Positions 1 to 10,376 of a stretch of 64,000 nt of DNA are shown piece after piece (position 1 is the first letter of the stretch; the number at the start of each line of letters is the position of its first letter). Under the pieces are notes generated by a model. The model was not told where the DNA came from, ran no database searches, and saw only the letters and a program-made list of their open reading frames with translations. The DNA lies in the NCBI RefSeq assembly GCF_904849725.1, contig NC_058518.1, positions 505,535,225 through 505,599,224 of the forward strand, in the 5' to 3' direction. Position numbers and translations under genes: made by a program. Source of the stretch: Hordeum vulgare subsp. vulgare (Eukaryota; Streptophyta; Magnoliopsida; Poales; Poaceae).

Positions 1-531
1 AAGCCTTCATGGGATTTAAAGTATCTCTTCTACAATGGTGACTAAAACATTTTGTGTACACAAAGAACCAGTTTGAGAATTAGTGGAAAATTTATCTTAA
101 TTTTTGAATACAGATAGCGTGTTAAGGTGGGCAGTGCTTATGTGTATGGCATTGCTTCTTAAGCTCATGGTTGTGTGATTGGATTTTGTGAAATCTCATT
201 GTGTGGACATCGTACTCCAATAAACGCATGTGTGTGCATGCGCGCCCACACACACACATTTTTCTAAAATTAAATAGTGCCATTTTGAAGCCCCTCTAGT
301 CCACTCTGTGTGAAAGTATGTTGGTTTTTCTTATTTATGTATAAATGTCTGTTAAATGTATGACAAGTGGTTTTGGATTGGTTAATATATTAATTTGTAC
401 GGCTTTGTGAAATAATGTAATGAGAATGGTTGTACACATCGCTTGATGCGGAGACCGAGATTATCCACCTTTACAAAGAAAAGTCTCATCATCCTAGTCA
501 TACAATTATAAATATCTATATTTTATAACTA
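1..531. other. Gene-free AT-rich flank with a GT/CA microsatellite
   Basis: I see no gene here. A short alternating GT/CA tract lies at about 228-258. The segment from about 35 to 235 resembles 15328-15530 (shared phrases such as ACTAAAACATTTT and TTTTGTGAAATCTC), so it is probably part of a dispersed repeat. Confidence 0.5.
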
Positions 532-1454
532 CTAGCAAAAGGGTCCGTGCGTTGCAACGGAAAAAATAATTATAATCTTAAAGGATGCTGATCATATTAC
601 GTCCCTAAAATTTTAGGACATTTCTTGAAATGCATGAACATTTTTTGAATTAGCAAACATTTTTTTCAATTGCACTCAAAAAATAATACACAAACTTTTT
701 TCTCAAAATCATGGACTTTTATTGTTTTCACCAACATTGTTTTCAAAATTACGAACATTTTTCTGAATATGGGAATACTTTTACAAATATCCCGAGCATT
801 TTTTGAAATCACACACATTTTATGTTTTCTTCAAAATTCTATTCCAAAATTCTTAGTTTTATAAGTTGCAAAAGTTTTTCAAAATTCGATCTTATTTAAA
901 TTTTAAAAAATGGAACAGAAAATAAAAATAAAAAATGAGATTAAAAACAAAGGCACGAACTGTTTTTAAGATTTTTACACGGACTTTTGTTTAAAATTAT
1001 GACTTTTTTTCATTTTACAGACATTTTTTAAAAAACTAAACATTTTTTTGTATATGTAAACACTTTTCAAAACTCCTGAGTAGTTTTTGAATTCTCAAAA
1101 AAATATGTTTTTTTAATATTTTATTTCAAAATTCTCAGTTTCTTAAATTTAAGAAAAGTTATTTGAAGTTCTAAATTATTTAAAGTTGAAAAAATGGAAC
1201 TGAAAAGTAAAATAAAAATACTAAACTAAAAGAACAGGCGGTCACGCATGGGCCGACCCAAATAGGCGTGTTGCATCTTTTTCCAATGCCCAGAGCGTAA
1301 TATAGGAGGTGCCTACATGGGCCGGCCCAGTCCGAAGATTTTTCCTGTTTGAAACGTTTTCTATGACTTATAAGTGACAATTGTGGGTAATTTTCATCAA
1401 CTTTATGGGCAATGTTAATGACGGACGACAGAAGCACTAATTGTTTTATAAGTA
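532..1454 (-). mobile_element. Helitron-like unit A (non-autonomous)
   Basis: Read on the minus strand, the unit ends in a GC-rich near-palindrome around CCGTTGCAACGCACGG, followed by CCCTTTTGCTAGT. This is the usual Helitron 3' layout of a hairpin a few bases before CTAG with a T after it. The body is AT-rich with many TTTTTGAA phrases and has no coding capacity. It is clearly homologous to the unit at 2837-3760, including the shared GGGCCGGCCCAGTCCGA block. The 5' end is inferred from the abutting next unit and has lost the expected TC. Assignment rests on terminal motifs only. Confidence 0.55.
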
Positions 1455-2836
1455 CTAGCAAAAGGGCCCGTGTGTTGTAACGGAAAAAATATAACATATA
1501 CTTTTCATTTACAAAAAGTGATCTATAATTTGAGTATTTGTAGGTACGACCAAAACAAAGATGATCTTAGCCTACAAAAACGTAGTTCAAGATTTCACAT
1601 GTCTTTTATTTTAATATGGCTTGCATGTAGATTTAATACGTACAAAGAAACGGTCAAGTGATCTTCAATTTCGTCCCTAATCATGATTTTGCTGAGATCT
1701 TCATCCAACAATCCAAATTAGTATCGGTATGAAAGAAAGACGGGTAATGCATTATTGATTAAGATTACATCCTAGATAATATATTTTAAATTTTTAACAG
1801 GTAAAATAACATCATATTCAGATTTTACATATTTTTCCAATTAAAATTCATATATAACATGTTAAATTTGGAGTTACGGTTTAGAAGATATGAGTATTTT
1901 AAAAAAACATTTAATATGTATTACGTATTTAATATCAAAAACATCAGGAATTTTTTCTATAAAATAACATGACGGACTAAGAATATCTATTTCCTTTATA
2001 TAATTTTTTTATAGAAAACATGCCCGTGCGTTGCTACGGAAAAAAAATCACCCCTTATACATATTGGACGATATTTGTAAATTCTTTAACAATAAACAAC
2101 ATGATAAATAGTGTTACATAAAAATGTAATGACTGCATGAGTTTTTGTGAGAGCATTAAACTGTTATATCTACTCAAGTTAAATAGGACAAGAAACATGT
2201 GTAATAGGCATTTCCAAAATAACCAATATAGAGAAGGTATTAATTAATATTGCACAATAAGCTTTGTTGTGAAAAGTAACATGGAAAATAATAGCATATT
2301 TGAAATCTTCACTTTTTTCTGAGCGATTTTCATATATAACATGTTAGATTTGAAGTTAGGATTTAAATGATATGAATGTTTTAAAAGCATTTCAATTTAC
2401 ACAAAAAATAAAGCAATAGGAAAGGAAAAGCAGGAAAGTAACATGCAAAATAATAGCATATTTGAAATCTTCACTTTTTTCTGAGTGATTTTCATATATA
2501 ACATGTTAGATTTGGAGTTAGGATTTAAAAGATATGAATGTTTTAAAAGCATTTGAATTTACACAAAAAATGAAGCAATAGGAAAGGAAAAACACACCGA
2601 TGCTGGACTCGAGCTCAGGTCTGCTAGTGGTGCAGCAAACTCTCGATGCGTCTGCCACTGGGCTAGGTACATGAATGTACTGAAACAGAGGTGAAACTTT
2701 ATATATACCAGACAAAACGAACCGCTTTTCGATTTTTCCACTTAAAAAGGGAGTGCGGGTTGAATACACAAAATGTCAGGGGCTTTTTTGTAAAACCGCC
2801 ATGACGGACGGCAGAAGCGCTGCGCGCTTTATTATT
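1455..2836 (-). mobile_element. Helitron-like unit B, possibly two fused units
   Basis: This starts with ACTAGCAAAAGGGCCCGTG at 1454, the same 3'-terminal motif as unit A. A second terminus-like motif, CCCGTGCGTTGCTACGG at about 2020-2036, suggests that two units lie here back to back. The right part holds a 162-bp tandem duplication. The unit ends in GACGGCAGAAGCGCTGC, matching the right ends of the neighbouring units. No protein-coding region is seen. Confidence 0.45.
2275..2598. repeat. 162-bp tandem duplication
   Basis: Two nearly identical 162-bp copies (2275-2436 and 2437-2598) each begin AGTAACATG and contain TTGAAATCTTCACTTTTTTC. A handful of substitutions separate them, so the duplication is fairly recent relative to the surrounding Helitron-like unit. 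Confidence 0.8.
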
Positions 2837-3760
2837 ATAGCAAAAGGACCCGTGCGTTGCAACGGGAGAAAAACAATTATAATCTCCAATGATGCTGATC
2901 ATATTATGTCTTTAAAAATTTAGGACATTTTTTGAAATGCATTAACATTTTTTGAATTAGCAAACATTTTTTTCAATTGCACTCAAAAAATAACACACAA
3001 ACTTTTTTTCAAAATCATGGATTTTTATTGTTTTCACCAACATTGTTCTCAAAATTATGAACATTTTTCTGAATATGCGAATATTTTTATAAAAATCCTG
3101 AGCATTTTTTGAATTCACAAACATTTTATATTTTCTTCAAACTTTTATTTCAAAATTTCCAGTTTTGTAAATTGAATTTTTTTTCAAAGTTATAAATTAT
3201 TTAAACAAAAAATGGAACAGAAAAATGAAAATAAAAAATGAGACTAAAAACAAAGGCACGCACTGTTTTTAAGATTTTTACACGCACTTTTGTTTAAAAT
3301 CATTGACTTTTTTATTTTATGGACATTTGTCAAAGTTTAAACATTTTTTTATATGCAAATTTTTTTGAAAACTCCGAAGTAGTTTTTGAATTCTCAAAGA
3401 AATATGATTTTCTGAATATTTTATTTCGAAATTCTCAGTTTCTTAAAATTGAGAAAAGTTGTTTGAAGTTCTAAATTATTTAAAGTAGAAAAACAAAATG
3501 GAACTGAAAAGAAAAATAAAAACTAAACTAAAAAAACAGGCGCCCACGCATGGCCGGCCCAAACAAATGTGCTGCATCTTTTTCCAACGTCCAGAGCGTA
3601 ATATAGGAGGTGTCTACATGGGCCGGCCCAGTCCGATGATTTTCCTGTTTGAAACGTTTTTTACAACTTATAGGTGGCATTGGTGAGTAATTTTAGTTAA
3701 ATTTAAGAACAATTTGAATGACGTACGGAAGAAGCACTATTTGCTTTATAGTAGGTAAGA
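2837..3760 (-). mobile_element. Helitron-like unit C
   Basis: On the minus strand this begins TCTTACCTACTATAAAGC, the expected TC start, and ends near GGTCCTTTTGCTATA. The terminal CTAG is mutated to TATAG, next to a CCCGTTGCAACGCACGGG hairpin. It is a close relative of unit A over its whole length, including the block with GGCCGGCCC. Both ends are visible, making it the best preserved unit of the array. Confidence 0.6.
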
Positions 3761-5002
3761 CTTATGGTGTTATCTGAGCCCTAATCTATTTTACATTCAA
3801 GGGTATTGTAGATAACACCCAAAATGTTGATCTCTAGATTTTATTTTTGGACCCCACTATATAGCGTGGGCTCGACACGAAAAGGGCAGTGGAAGCAAAT
3901 ATCCTTTTAATATTGAATTTTTAAAAAATTATCTTATAAACTATAAATACAATTGACGATCTGCTTTCATCATTAGCTTTCTCGCAACGAAATCTTCAAA
4001 ACAAGATCACATGTCGACATGTTTCGACAACTTTTTTTTTTGTCGGTAGTTGCCAGATTACTATTATTTAGTTGTTAGATTATGAGACACTTATTAGCCA
4101 TATTTAATTGACTTAGTTGTCAACTTGACAACCGTGTGTATAGATTTTGGCAACTACGCTTGCCTAAACCCGACGACTATGTTTGACAAATTATTGTTGC
4201 CTTGTAGCAATTTTTATTATACATGATATAAACACATGTCATAGGTTTGGATTGCCAATTTAAATATGTCATATTATAAGTATGATAATCAACTAGGGGT
4301 TTACAAGCATGATATAAACGCATGTCATATTATAAGTACGGTTACCAAGTTTTGCTGCAATACTTGTTTTCTTAGTTGCCAGATTAATTATGTACCAAAT
4401 TCTCATGAATATTTCATACGGTTTGTCATGCTTGCAAACCCCTAGTTGCCGTGAATATGCTTGTCATCCTAGACAAGTGTCGTTGCCACATAACATACAC
4501 ATGGTTGTTGTTTTTAAGCAAACATAGTTGTCAGATATATTACATGTGGTTTGCATGTTTAAGTTGGTGCAGTTGCCAACTTTAAGTGAAGGTATTTGCC
4601 AGATTCAAACAACGGTAGTTCTGGGATTTAAGCAAAAAATAGTATAATTGATCGATGAATCAGATTTAAGTGGGTAGTTGTCACATATATATACACGTGG
4701 TTGTTAAGTTAAAAAAGATATAGTTGTCAGATTTAAGACCTTGTTGGATTTCAGCTAAAATAAGTACAATTGGCCGCTGGAAAACATCATAGTTGCCACA
4801 TTAAGTCTCAACGGATAAAGATAACTTACCAGATTAATTATCAGTTCTTCCCTAAGTTATAGTATTATGCTCACATGCTTTTAGCACGACTAATGACTAG
4901 ACTTGGAAGGAAGAGACGTGGGCGTTGCAATATTATATGCGTATAGTAAGTTGTAGCTAATTTCTCCAAAGAAAACCTGACATATTTTGCTGTAGCGGGC
5001 TA
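3761..5002. other. Gene-free AT-rich region with dispersed TTGCCAGATT motif
   Basis: No gene is seen. Between about 4040 and 4850 the phrase (A)GTTG(C/T)CAGATT and close variants recur roughly ten times at irregular spacing, mostly on the plus strand. This is low-order repetition of unknown origin, perhaps a decayed minisatellite or transposon interior. Confidence 0.5.
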
Positions 5003-5012
5003 ACCTTTTGCA
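5003..5012. repeat. MULE target-site duplication, left copy
   Basis: ACCTTTTGCA directly precedes the left terminal inverted repeat and is repeated exactly at 10208-10217 after the right one. Mutator-like elements typically duplicate 8-11 bp, most often 9, so this fits. Confidence 0.9.
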
Positions 5013-5125
5013 GAGTGAAGTCTGAAATCAACCTTGTGGTTGTAGGTGCAGTCGAGGATGAACCTCCACGTCCAAATCCCTAAAGTTCATACCCTGAACT
5101 GTCAAATCCCGGATTGTTTTATCCT
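5013..5125 (+). repeat. MULE left terminal inverted repeat
   Basis: It begins GAGTGAAGTCTGAAATCAAC and is complementary to 10095-10207 with about five mismatches in 113 bp. It probably contains the promoter of the GRF-type gene starting at 5367. Confidence 0.92.
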
Positions 5126-5366
5126 AACATCGTTTTAGACCAGGATCTGTTGACGTGGCCCCTAGTAATAATGCCGGACGTGGTTTCTTTTTAAGAGGGG
5201 ACCCCAGGTGGGGAATTTTTCTAGGGTTCGAGGGGGAGACAGAACACGGCGAGAGAGAGCGGCGGCGGGGGCGATATCGTCGTTCCCGGTTGGATCCTGC
5301 AGCAGCGAGGGGATTCGACGGAGATGCGCTGCAGCTAGGTCACCGGTGTCCTATCGTGAGCAGCCA

Positions 5367-5861
5367 ATGGACTACGAGCCGGCTGTTTTCTGCAGTCGTT
5401 GCGGGAGGAAGGCGTCGAGGTGGATTTCATGGAGTGTGCCGAACCCTGGAAGGAGATGCTATGCTTGCGTCGAATCTAAGGTATGCTCTCTGCTCTTTTC
5501 TACTGTTTTCTGCTCTGTGACATGCTCCTCTGCTGTTTTGTGATGTAAAAATCTTCTCCTTATTGAGCAGCATGGATTCTTACAATGGCACGACGACCCA
5601 ACATCTCCATTCCTGCGTGTATTGCTGGGAGACCTTCAAGATAGGGTATGGAGTCTTGAGGATTCAGTTGCTGCATTGTGTGGAGATGGAGATCCAGCTG
5701 CTGGTGAAGTGCAGGAGAGAACTGTAGGTGCTGGTGCAGTGCAGGAGGCAGTGCATGAGAGAACTGCAGGTGTTGGTGCTGTTGGTGATTCAGTTAGGAT
5801 GATGGTGTGTGGAATTGTGATATTTGTATCAGGTTTAGTTGTAGGGATGATCATATCTTAG
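5367..5861 (+). CDS. GRF-type zinc-finger protein with C-terminal membrane segment, MULE-carried
   Basis: The predicted protein has 134 residues from two exons: 5367-5480 and 5571-5861, with a 90-bp GT-AG intron in phase 0. Exon 1 starts MDYEPAVF and carries CSRCGRKASRWISWS, then NPGRRCYAC, the pattern of plant GRF zinc fingers. At the exon junction the usual fourth cysteine is replaced by SKHGFLQWHDD, so the fourth ligand may be His. The middle has a short heptad-like stretch (LLGDLQDRVWSLEDSVAAL), then a Glu/Gly/Val-rich linker. The last 20 residues are hydrophobic and could be a tail anchor. The start is the first ATG in frame before the finger; an upstream in-frame GTG is less likely. Small GRF proteins of this plan are common in grass genomes. 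The role in the MULE is unknown: captured host gene, or a helper analogous in position to MuDR's second gene. Confidence 0.65.
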
Positions 5862-6271
5862 CTCATTTGCTTTTAATGGATGTGAGGCAATGTACTGTAT
5901 TTTGTGATGTTTGCAGGCAATGTAATGTATTTTAGAATAAAGCAATCAAGATATGTTTGTCATGATGTGAGGCAATGCACAATAGTCTGAATAAAAATTC
6001 AGGTTTGAAGTGTCATTTTTTGATAGCAGCAAAATTAATATAACACACAAAATCTTGACAGCAAAAGAGCAACATCTCACAGGACACATCCAAAATAACT
6101 TCAGAAGTTGACAGATTTAAATAACATCACTAGTTCACAGGACACATCCAAAATAGGGCATGATCTCTCTAGTTCGTAGGACACACATCCAAAATAGGGC
6201 ACATCCCACTAGTTCACAGGACAGACAACCAAAGTAGACCATCATCTCACAGGACACACATCTAAATAACA
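5862..6271. other. Spacer between the two convergent MULE genes
   Basis: There is no ORF of note. The segment contains a three- to four-fold repeat of a short phrase around TCACAGGACACATCCAAAATA (about 6074-6270), apparently a small local amplification at the shared 3' end region of the two convergent genes. Confidence 0.55.
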
Positions 6272-9200
6272 TCAATAGTTCCCAGAAGCTGTGAAATAGG
6301 CCATGAACCCACTGCCCCTTCCTCTTTCTCCTCCAACGCCAGCAGATGCACTCCATCTTCCTCTTCCTCCTCATGTGCCAGCAGATGCACTCCCTCTCCC
6401 TCTTCCTCTTGCTGTGCCAGCAAATGCACTTCCTCTTCCTCCTGCTATGCCAGCTAATGCAGTTCCCCTTCCTCCTCCAGTGCCAGCAGATGCACTTCCC
6501 ATTCCTCTTCCTCCTGTTGTGCCAGCTGATGCACTTCCCCTTCCTCTTCCTCCTGTTGTGCCAGCTGATGCACTTCCCCTTCCTCTTCCTCCTGCTGTGC
6601 CAGTTGATGTACTTCCTCCATGTGCTTCAGAAGATCTAGCTGTAGTTGTACTTCTTTTGGCAGCCTCAGTCTGTGCTTGCTGCAAATAATAGAGGAAAAT
6701 AATGTTAGTGAGTAGTTGCAAATAATAGAGGAAAATAATGTAGTTGCAAATAATAGAGGAATTACCTCTGTGTCCCTCTGTTTTCTCCCTCTCTTCCCAA
6801 GAAATGTTTTTGTTTTTTTGTTATTATCACCATTCTTTCCACAAGAGCCTTTGTTATGTCCCTTGCCCCCACATGATCCACAAGTAATTTGAATTCCATG
6901 CTTGCTAAGTTTCTTTCCTTTTGGAGCTTCACCCTCTTATCTCCTCCTATCATTGTTTTTCTTCCTTGCTCCTGGCATGGCAATATATCCAGGTGCCACT
7001 GGCCTAGGGTTCTGAGAAACGGGCCAACATTCTTCACCTTCCACAAGCTGGAGGCAGTGCTCATAGATTTTCTTGAAAGTCTCAATGTAGTAGCAGGGGT
7101 CAATGTAATCTTCTATTTTTCTGCCATTTTTGTATATAGCACAGATTACATGACAACATGGAAGGCCTGCCAACTGGAGATATCCACATGAACATGTTTT
7201 GTTCTCAAGGTTCACTGTGTATCTCCTTCCTCTGCCAGTCAAATGCTTGACCTCAAATCCATCCTTCGCATTCCAAAGCACCTCACAGAACTGAGTTCTC
7301 TTGATGTTTCCCTGTAGTTTCTTAAAAATGTTAGGGCAAACTATTCCATGCCATTTATCACATTTGCTTCTCTGTTCCTGAATTATGACATACATCTTCT
7401 TCCTTATCATATCTTGTTGTGATATAATGGGGTAAAACCTTGATTCTATGATGGCATTATTGAAAGACTCGCATAGGTTGTTGTCTACTGACTCACGGTT
7501 TGATCCATATGGAAAATATGCCCTAGCCCAATGCATTGGCTCTGTTCGCATAATATCTTTTGCACCATCAGGGGTTATCTGAGCAAGTCTGGCCTTATTG
7601 TAGTTGAAATCCTGTTTGTTTGAAGCCTTGGCAATTGCCCAAAATCTTTTTTGCAATTCATGATCCCTGTGTTTCTTTCTCCAATTGGCATAAATGTGCC
7701 TTGCACACATCCTGTGTTGTGCCCTAGGCAAATAATCTCTCATGCTATTAATTAGGCCCTACAAAATAGATATAAGAAGACAAGAATTCAGTTATAGCAG
7801 TAACAATTTAAACAATTACAGCAGTAACAATTTAAACAATTACAGTAACAATTCTAACCTTTTGTTGGTCAGAAATAAAAACCCAGCCATCTCCTTGATC
7901 ATTGATATCCAAATCCTTTATTAGCATGCCAATAAACCACTTCCATGTCTCTGTAGTTTCTTTTTCCACAACAGCCCAAGCTACAGGGTACATTTGGTTG
8001 TTTGCATCCCTAGCAATAGCAGCAAGTAATTCACCTTGACATGCTCCTTTGAAGAAACATCCATCTAGCCCTATTAATTTCCTGCAGCCAGCTTTAAAAC
8101 CTTTTTTGAGAGCATCAAAACAAACATAGAATTGTTGGAAAACATTTAGTTCCATTTCTTTTGGATCCAAGCAAACAGCCACTGTACTTCCTGGGTTACT
8201 TCTAAGCAACTCTAGCTGATAGTCAAAGATTTTAGTATACTCACTCTTCATACCACTCATCAACTTATCCATAACAAAAAAAATGCAGCCTTGCACTTTG
8301 AGATGGACACATCAGCAAACATATCTCTCAGGACAGTGGCTTTGATGCTATCAATCTTCCACATTGGATTGCCAAGTATGAAATGTTCATATCTTTCTGC
8401 TATGACCTTTGCAGAAACAAGCCTATTTTCCCTGTTCTGTGCACAGTGGTGCTCATACTCATATGTAATAATCTGGAACCTTGAGCACCTGCTAGTTTTT
8501 GCTCCATACACGATCCATGGGCACCCAGGCCATCCACATTTGGCTCTAACCCTCATCTCCTCAGACTTTAAGAATTTGATGCTTCTTTTTGTAGAAAGAC
8601 CATATCTCTTAATTGATTTCGCAAATTGTTTTTTTCTTCTAAAAACCATCCCCAAACTGAAGTGTGGAATATCAGTATGAGGGTCAAATCTAGGGTATTT
8701 GCTCTTCCTTCTCACAATGTTCCCCTCCTCATCTTCATCATAGGAATAATCTTCATCACTTGACTCAAATTCCATCTCCTCTACTGCCTCTTCAACATTT
8801 GCAATGAAATCAATAGGCACAACCCCTGATGCATCTGAAGTAACCCATTTCCTTGATTCATTCATTTTTTTTCCTAAACTTCCTTGCATGCTTTCTTAGC
8901 TCAACTACCTCTGATTCTTCTCCACTATCATCAGTATGTGGAACATAGTCATTGTCATCTGAATTATCTGAGTCAGAGTCCTCTGCTGCATTTTGTGTAG
9001 TTTCTGCTGTTGCTGCTGCATTTTGTGTTGCTTCTGTTGTTGCTTGTACTGTTGCTGCAAGGTGTGTTGTAGGCTAAGATGGATTGCACACTTGTGAACT
9101 CTGAGAAAGATTGCAAGCTTCATAAGTTCTTCTCTTCAAGGGGTTGTTTATAACTGATGTGATAACACCATTGTCATTAGGGACAAACACTTGCTGCACT

Positions 9201-9673
9201 AAATCTTCATCTAGATTGTCATTCTGATGACCCACTTGCACATCTTCAGCAGTCATAATATCTGGCATCTCTTCTTCAGTTCCACTGTCCATATGATCTT
9301 GCATTTGATTCTCAAAATCAGAGGCACTATCACTGCCATCCTCCCCTTCATCTTGTTCCCCATTGTATTCCACACAGATATCAGCAACTCCACCATCAGT
9401 TATATGATCTGACATTGTCATGCAGCCAACATCATCATACAGAAACATGAGCCCATTAACCAACTCTCTACCAGGCATAAGAAAATAAAATGTCATGCTT
9501 TCCTTAACTTCCATATGATCTGCAACAAATCCTTTCACCTCCTGCAAGGACAACTTGTCCCTTTCAATTTCAGAGTAGGCCACATCCCCCCCTACATAGT
9601 CCATAGAAGGACCAATTCGAACAAACTGTCCCCCAATATGGAACCTGACGTTCAATATCTTAGCTGGGTCCAT
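6272..9673 (-). pseudogene. MuDR-type MULE transposase, broken
   Basis: Reading from ATG at 9673, the protein starts MDPAKILNVRFHIGGQFVRI (N-terminal region of plant MULE proteins). An acidic linker follows, then a MuDR DNA-binding domain (about 8730-8290), then the MULE catalytic domain with GLDGCFFKG and WVFISD as the first two acidic residues and NNLCESFNN for the third. A SWIM zinc finger (CSCG...PCCHV) and, beyond a stop, a CCHC knuckle (CGSCGGKGHNKGSC) come next; the tail is Gly/Arg repeats. Two GT-AG introns fit: 7759-7858 and 6680-6765. Lesions are an in-frame TAG at 9074-9076, a frameshift in the 8-base run at 8865-8872, another in the 8-base run at 8276-8283, TAA at 6937-6939 and TGA at 6371-6373. 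Homology resumes in frame after each, so this was one gene, now inactive unless the homopolymer shifts are sequencing errors. Even then three stops remain. Confidence 0.9.
6380..6610 (-). repeat. 36-bp-type tandem repeats encoding Gly/Arg/Ser/Ala tail
   Basis: Five to six imperfect repeats translate on the minus strand to units like GGRGRGSASAGT. They form the low-complexity C-terminal tail of the transposase. Similar RG-rich tails occur in other grass MULE transposases. Confidence 0.75.
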
Positions 9674-10094
9674 TGAATCAAGAAAATAAACCTACATTGC
9701 AACCATCGCAACATATTACTACAATGGAGAACATAAATCAACAATGAAACCCACTGATTCTGAGCCCTAATTTCTGCAGCTTTTTCTTTCAAAAACCCTA
9801 AACCTAACCAAGGAAAACCAGCAAAAAACAGCTCAGATTGGAGAGGGGAGGTGGATCAGGCGTACCTTGCTCTTTTTTGCCAGAGAAGTCAACGGCGGCC
9901 GCCGCGATCATCCGCTCATCGTCCTGGCCGCCGTGGAAGAGGAACAGAGAAGAGGAGGCATCGTAGTAGGGGAGGGAGGAACACAGGAGGAACAGAGGAG
10001 GAACTGCGCGGAGTTGGTCCAGCTCGACCAGGGTTAAAGCCTTCCTAGCCTTTCCCAAGCCACGTGTAAATCCCGATGTTTGGATAAGCCCACA

Positions 10095-10207
10095 AGGATA
10101 AAACAATCTGGGATTTGACAGTTCAGGGTATGAATTTCAGGGATTTGGACATGGAGGTTCATTCTCGACTGCACCTACAACCACAAGGTTGATTTCAGAC
10201 TTCACTC
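10095..10207 (-). repeat. MULE right terminal inverted repeat
   Basis: Inverted copy of 5013-5125, ending GTTGATTTCAGACTTCACTC. It lies about 420 bp upstream of the transposase start and is the likely promoter region for that gene. Confidence 0.92.
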
Positions 10208-10217
10208 ACCTTTTGCA
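10208..10217. repeat. MULE target-site duplication, right copy
   Basis: ACCTTTTGCA, an exact match to 5003-5012. The reconstructed empty site continues directly into TGCTAGCACTG. Confidence 0.9.
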
Positions 10218-10376
10218 TGCTAGCACTGAATGGTCGCACCGAATGGTACAATGTTGTAAGGCGGGCGCGACTGTGTTGAACCAAACTCAGTAGTCAATAT
10301 TTTTCGGGCTCTCGATTGGGTGCGCGTGCGTGTAGTCCCGCCGCACCGGACGACGTTCGTGTGCACGTTGCAATAT

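Larger units (their letters stand above)
5013..10207. mobile_element. Mutator-like element (MULE), complete, 5195 bp
   Basis: The element is bounded by 113-bp terminal inverted repeats that differ at only about five positions, and flanked by a perfect 10-bp duplication (ACCTTTTGCA). It carries a MuDR-type transposase on the minus strand (6272-9673) that is broken by stops and frameshifts. On the plus strand near the left end is a separate two-exon GRF zinc-finger ORF (5367-5861). Both genes point inward from a terminal repeat, as in MuDR, where the TIRs hold the promoters. The intact ends suggest it could still be moved by a transposase supplied in trans. Confidence 0.93.

Noticed and set aside
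6303..6689. Plus-strand Pro/Leu-rich ORF of 128 codons
   Set aside because: It is the antisense of the Gly/Arg repeat tail of the MULE transposase.
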